Assembly: GCA_036501145.1 (NCBI GenBank)
Contig: DASYAV010000238.1
Location: 62,001-126,000 of the forward strand
Direction: 5' to 3'
Length of the DNA stretch: 64,000 nucleotides
Source: PALSA-505 sp036501145
Lineage (GTDB): Bacteria; Actinomycetota; Actinomycetes; Streptosporangiales; Streptosporangiaceae
The notes beneath the pieces were generated by a model. It did no database searches. It had not been told where the DNA came from and saw nothing but the letters and a program-made list of their open reading frames with translations. A program made the position numbers and the translations under genes. Below, in pieces: positions 61,632-64,000 of the stretch; positions within the stretch are counted from its first letter, which is position 1, and each line of letters begins with the position of its first letter.

Positions 61632-62519
61632 ATGAGGGACGAGAGCTTCTATGAGGCCGACGCCCCCGCCATCGTGATTGTCACGGGGATGTCGGGGGCC
61701 GGCCGCAGCACCGCGGCCAAGGCACTGGAGGATATGGGCTGGTTCGTCGTGGACAACCTGCCGCCGGGGCTGCTGCCCACCATGGTGGAGCTGGCGGCCA
61801 GGTCCGCGGGTGCGGTGCCCAGGGTCGCCGCCGTCGTCGATGTGCGCAGCCGGGCTTTCACCACCGACCTGAACGCAGCGCTCGGCGAACTGGCCGGCCG
61901 TGGTGTGCCGCCCCGGGTGGTCTTCCTGGAAGCCAGCGATGACACGCTGGTGCGCCGGTTCGACAGCGTGCGCCGGCCGCACCCGCTGCGGCCTGAGGGT
62001 GCGGTCAGCGAGGGCATCGCGGCCGAGCGGGAGCTGCTGCGCGGGGTACGTGGCGAGGCCGACCTGGTGCTCGACACCTCGGCGCTGAACGTGCACGAAC
62101 TGCGCAGCCGGATGCAGGGATTCTTCGGTGAGGACGGTGCGGCCGCCCTGCGGGTGAGCGTGGTCTCCTTCGGTTACAAGTACGGGCTGCCGGTCGACGC
62201 CGACATCGTGACCGACTGCCGGTTCCTGCCCAACCCGCACTGGATCGAAGAGCTGGCCCCGCTCACCGGGCAGGATCCGCCGGTCCGCGACTACGTGCTC
62301 AGCCAGCCCGGTGCGAAGAAGTTCCTCGACGCCTTCATGGGGGCGCTGCAGGCCGCCCTGCCGGGCTTCGAGCGTGAGGGCAAGCGGTTCCTCACCCTCG
62401 CCGTCGGCTGCACCGGCGGGAAGCACCGCAGCGTCGCCATCGCCGAGCAGGTCGCGGCCAGGCTCGGCGAGACGGGAGCCACCGTCCAGGTGGTGCACCG
62501 CGACCTGGGACGCGAGTGA
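61632..62519 (+). CDS. rapZ: RapZ/YvcJ-family nucleotide-binding protein
   Basis: 295 residues. The P-loop is IVIVTGMSGAGRSTAAKALE (Ser-Gly-Ala-Gly-Arg-Ser-Thr, Arg replacing the usual Lys); then VDNLPPGLLPTM, RRPHPL and the C-terminal VGCTGGKHRSVAIAEQVA. In E. coli RapZ guides RNase E to GlmZ RNA; in Gram-positives the role is less clear but the gene is fixed beside yvcK and whiA. Starts 3 bases after uvrC. Its TGA overlaps the yvcK start (GTGA). Confidence 0.96.
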   Translation: MRDESFYEADAPAIVIVTGMSGAGRSTAAKALEDMGWFVVDNLPPGLLPTMVELAARSAGAVPRVAAVVDVRSRAFTTDLNAALGELAGRGVPPRVVFLEASDDTLVRRFDSVRRPHPLRPEGAVSEGIAAERELLRGVRGEADLVLDTSALNVHELRSRMQGFFGEDGAAALRVSVVSFGYKYGLPVDADIVTDCRFLPNPHWIEELAPLTGQDPPVRDYVLSQPGAKKFLDAFMGALQAALPGFEREGKRFLTLAVGCTGGKHRSVAIAEQVAARLGETGATVQVVHRDLGRE

Positions 62520-63550
62520 GCGCCGGCAGTCCGGCCGGGCCTCAGCCCCAGGCGGCCGGGACTCAGCCTCAGGCTGGGCCCCAGGCGGCTGGGCCACGGG
62601 TGGTCGCGCTCGGCGGCGGCCATGGGCTGTTCGCGTCGCTGTCGGCGCTGCGCCGGGTGAGCCGGATGCTGACCGCCGTGGTCACCGTGGCCGACGACGG
62701 CGGGTCCAGCGGGCGGCTGCGCCGGGACCTCGGCGTGCTGCCGCCCGGTGACCTGCGGATGGCGCTGGCCGCGCTGTGCGGCGACGACGAATGGGGGACC
62801 ACCTGGAGCCGGGTGGTGCAGCACCGGTTCGGCGGGCAGGGCGAACTCGCCGGCCATGCGGTGGGCAACCTGCTCATCGTGGCCCTGTGGGAGCTGCTGG
62901 GCGACACCGTCGCGGGGCTGGACTGGGTCGGCCGGCTGCTGGGTGCGCATGGCCGCGTGCTGCCGATGGCCGCCGTGCCGCTCGAGATCACCGCCACGGT
63001 GGAAGGCGCCGACCCGGCCCGGCCCAACGAGCTGAGCACGGTCCGCGGCCAGGTCGCCTGTGCCACCACTTCGGGGCTGATCCGCTCGGTGTCGCTCGTG
63101 CCGCCCGCCCCGGCCGCGCGCCCCGAGGCTGTCGCCGCGGTGCGTGAGGCGGACTGGGTGGTGCTCGGCCCCGGTTCCTGGTTCACCAGCGTGCTGCCGC
63201 ACCTGCTGGTGCCCGACCTCGCCGCCGCGATGCTGGGCACGGCGGCACGCCGGGTGGTGGTGCTCAACCTGTCGCCGCAGGACAAGGAGACCGAAGGGTT
63301 TTCGCCGAGCGCCCACCTGGAGGTGCTGGCCGACCACGCACCGGGGCTCACCGTCGACGTGGTGCTCGCCGACCCGCAGGTCACGGCATTTTCCCGGCCG
63401 GAAAGACACCCGGCGGCCAGCCTTGAGAAAGCGGCCGCGCTGCTCGGCGCCAAGCTGATGTTCGCCGACGTGGCGATGGGGGACGGATCGCCACGTCACG
63501 ACCCGGCGCGCCTCGCACGGGCCTACGCTCAGATCTTCGAGGGGGAGTGA
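62516..63550 (+). CDS. yvcK: YvcK/CofD-like gluconeogenesis factor
   Basis: 344 residues. Landmarks are VVALGGGHGLFASLSALRRV, VTVADDGGSSGRLRRDLGVL, PGDLRMALAAL and GPGSWFTSVLPHLL. YvcK proteins bind UDP-sugars and link carbon supply to cell-wall synthesis; in mycobacteria CuvA is the orthologue. After an N-terminal Pro/Gln-rich extension the fold is standard, but near residues 292-302 a 30-bp repeat copy encodes FSRPERHPAAS between VVLADPQV and EKAAALLG, where relatives are shorter. Coupled to rapZ. Confidence 0.95.
   Translation: MSAGSPAGPQPQAAGTQPQAGPQAAGPRVVALGGGHGLFASLSALRRVSRMLTAVVTVADDGGSSGRLRRDLGVLPPGDLRMALAALCGDDEWGTTWSRVVQHRFGGQGELAGHAVGNLLIVALWELLGDTVAGLDWVGRLLGAHGRVLPMAAVPLEITATVEGADPARPNELSTVRGQVACATTSGLIRSVSLVPPAPAARPEAVAAVREADWVVLGPGSWFTSVLPHLLVPDLAAAMLGTAARRVVVLNLSPQDKETEGFSPSAHLEVLADHAPGLTVDVVLADPQVTAFSRPERHPAASLEKAAALLGAKLMFADVAMGDGSPRHDPARLARAYAQIFEGE
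63389..63418 (+). repeat. 30-bp dispersed repeat, copy F (inside yvcK)
   Basis: ATTTTCCCGGCCGGAAAGAC, then ACCCGGCGGC. It is in frame within yvcK. Confidence 0.8.
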
Positions 63551-63555
63551 CGCAG

Positions 63556-64000
63556 ATGGCGATGACCGGCCTAGTGAAGGACGAGCTCAGCCGGGTCGAG
63601 GTGGTCAAACCGTGCTGCCGCAAGGCGGAGGTGTCCGCACTGCTCAGGTTCGCCGGGGGGCTGCACCTGTCCGGGGGGCACATCGTGATCGAGGCGGAAC
63701 TCGATACCGGCGCGGCCGCCCGCAGGCTGCGCAAGGACATCGCGGAGATCTTCGGGCACCGCGCCGAGCTGATCGTGCTCGCCCCGAGCGGGCTGCGCAA
63801 GGGCAACCGGTACGTCGTGCGGGTACCGAAGGACGGCGACAGCCTGGCCCGGCAGACCGGCATCGTGGACAGTTACGGGCGGCCGGTACGGGGACTGCCC
63901 CGGCAGGTGGTGTCGGGCGGCAACTGTGACTGCGAAGCGGCCTGGCGGGCCGCCTTCCTGGCCCACGGTTCGCTGACCGAGCCGGGCCGGTCGATGTCCC
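63556..64000 (+). CDS. whiA: WhiA sporulation/cell-division regulator (3' end cut by window)
   Basis: DNA-binding regulator related to LAGLIDADG homing endonucleases. It works with WhiB in Streptomyces sporulation and is present in most Gram-positives. The 148 residues visible match the N-terminal domain: MTGLVKDELSRV, CCRKAEVSALLRFAGGLH, then GNCDCEAAWRAAFLAHGSL. The frame is open at the right edge. GGGGGAG precedes the ATG at 63556 by about 7 bases. Last visible gene of the uvrC-rapZ-yvcK-whiA run. Confidence 0.96.
   Translation, partial: MAMTGLVKDELSRVEVVKPCCRKAEVSALLRFAGGLHLSGGHIVIEAELDTGAAARRLRKDIAEIFGHRAELIVLAPSGLRKGNRYVVRVPKDGDSLARQTGIVDSYGRPVRGLPRQVVSGGNCDCEAAWRAAFLAHGSLTEPGRSMS

Noticed and set aside
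1..64000. tRNA genes, rRNA genes, insertion sequences, prophage or a large biosynthetic cluster
   Set aside because: Read for cloverleaf arms, transposase and integrase motifs, and PKS/NRPS signatures; none was seen.

Overview
The window is very GC-rich DNA, with G or C at almost every third codon position, frequent GTG starts and 4-base GTGA/ATGA gene overlaps. It comes from a complex, probably filamentous actinomycete. Supporting signs are the uvrC-rapZ-yvcK-whiA run at the right end, a garA-ftsR-bifunctional nuclease-merR block, a fused trpE(G) gene behind a Trp-rich leader, a DUF574-type methyltransferase, a tricorn homologue and a large secreted GH92 mannosidase. Gene content looks closer to Streptosporangiales or Streptomycetales than to mycobacteria; that placement is inference. 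No tRNA, rRNA, CRISPR array, insertion sequence or prophage was recognised.

Layout. 0-5 kb: 5'-truncated MFS exporter, MerR-like regulator, stand-alone Clp N-domain protein, membrane-anchored alpha/beta hydrolase. 5-10 kb: cupin plus ABC-2 exporter, peppered with a ~30-bp repeat, then a convergent glycosyltransferase/glycoside hydrolase pair. 10-14 kb: MFS exporter with divergent TetR, and a zinc alcohol dehydrogenase. 14-18 kb: trpE(G) with a complete transcription attenuator, facing a thyA-folA operon. 18-24.4 kb: dienelactone hydrolase, flavohaemoglobin, class-I amidotransferase, tricorn protease. 24.6-28 kb: MFS exporter, CcdA-like protein, small membrane proteins. 28.4-32.8 kb: GH92 mannosidase under a LacI-type palindrome. 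33-39 kb: a second amidotransferase, thiC with a TPP riboswitch, CDP-alcohol phosphotransferase, mannose-1-phosphate guanylyltransferase. 39-41.6 kb: FHA protein, FtsR, bifunctional nuclease, MerR. 41.8-47.8 kb: MFS exporter, TetR-EamA operon, glycine riboswitch, gcvP. 47.8-59.5 kb is the accessory zone: STAND-type NTPase with TPRs, NCS1 permease with an adenosine/adenine deaminase, two methyltransferases, a calpain-like protease with a small partner, an HPP-cupin fusion, an orphan gene, and a YceI/HxlR pair. 59.5-64 kb: conserved core uvrC-rapZ-yvcK-whiA (whiA cut by the window edge).

Regulation is unusually readable: two riboswitches, a Trp leader with its terminator, palindromic operators beside two TetR genes, an HxlR gene and the GH92 gene, several terminator hairpins, and several start codons that sit 6-7 bases after a -10-like hexamer, as in leaderless mRNAs.

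The most unusual content is two families of short dispersed elements. One is a ~30-bp repeat (core CTGGCCGGAAAGAC, then a CGGC end) with eight copies. It lies in or at the ends of coding regions in different reading frames, supplies start, stop and ribosome-binding sequences, and adds residues even to the conserved YvcK protein. The other is a 67-bp palindrome, present twice, whose arms differ by matched changes that keep the pairing. The eamA gene, whose tail starts with a 30-bp repeat, has no stop until it has been read through the glycine riboswitch of gcvP.
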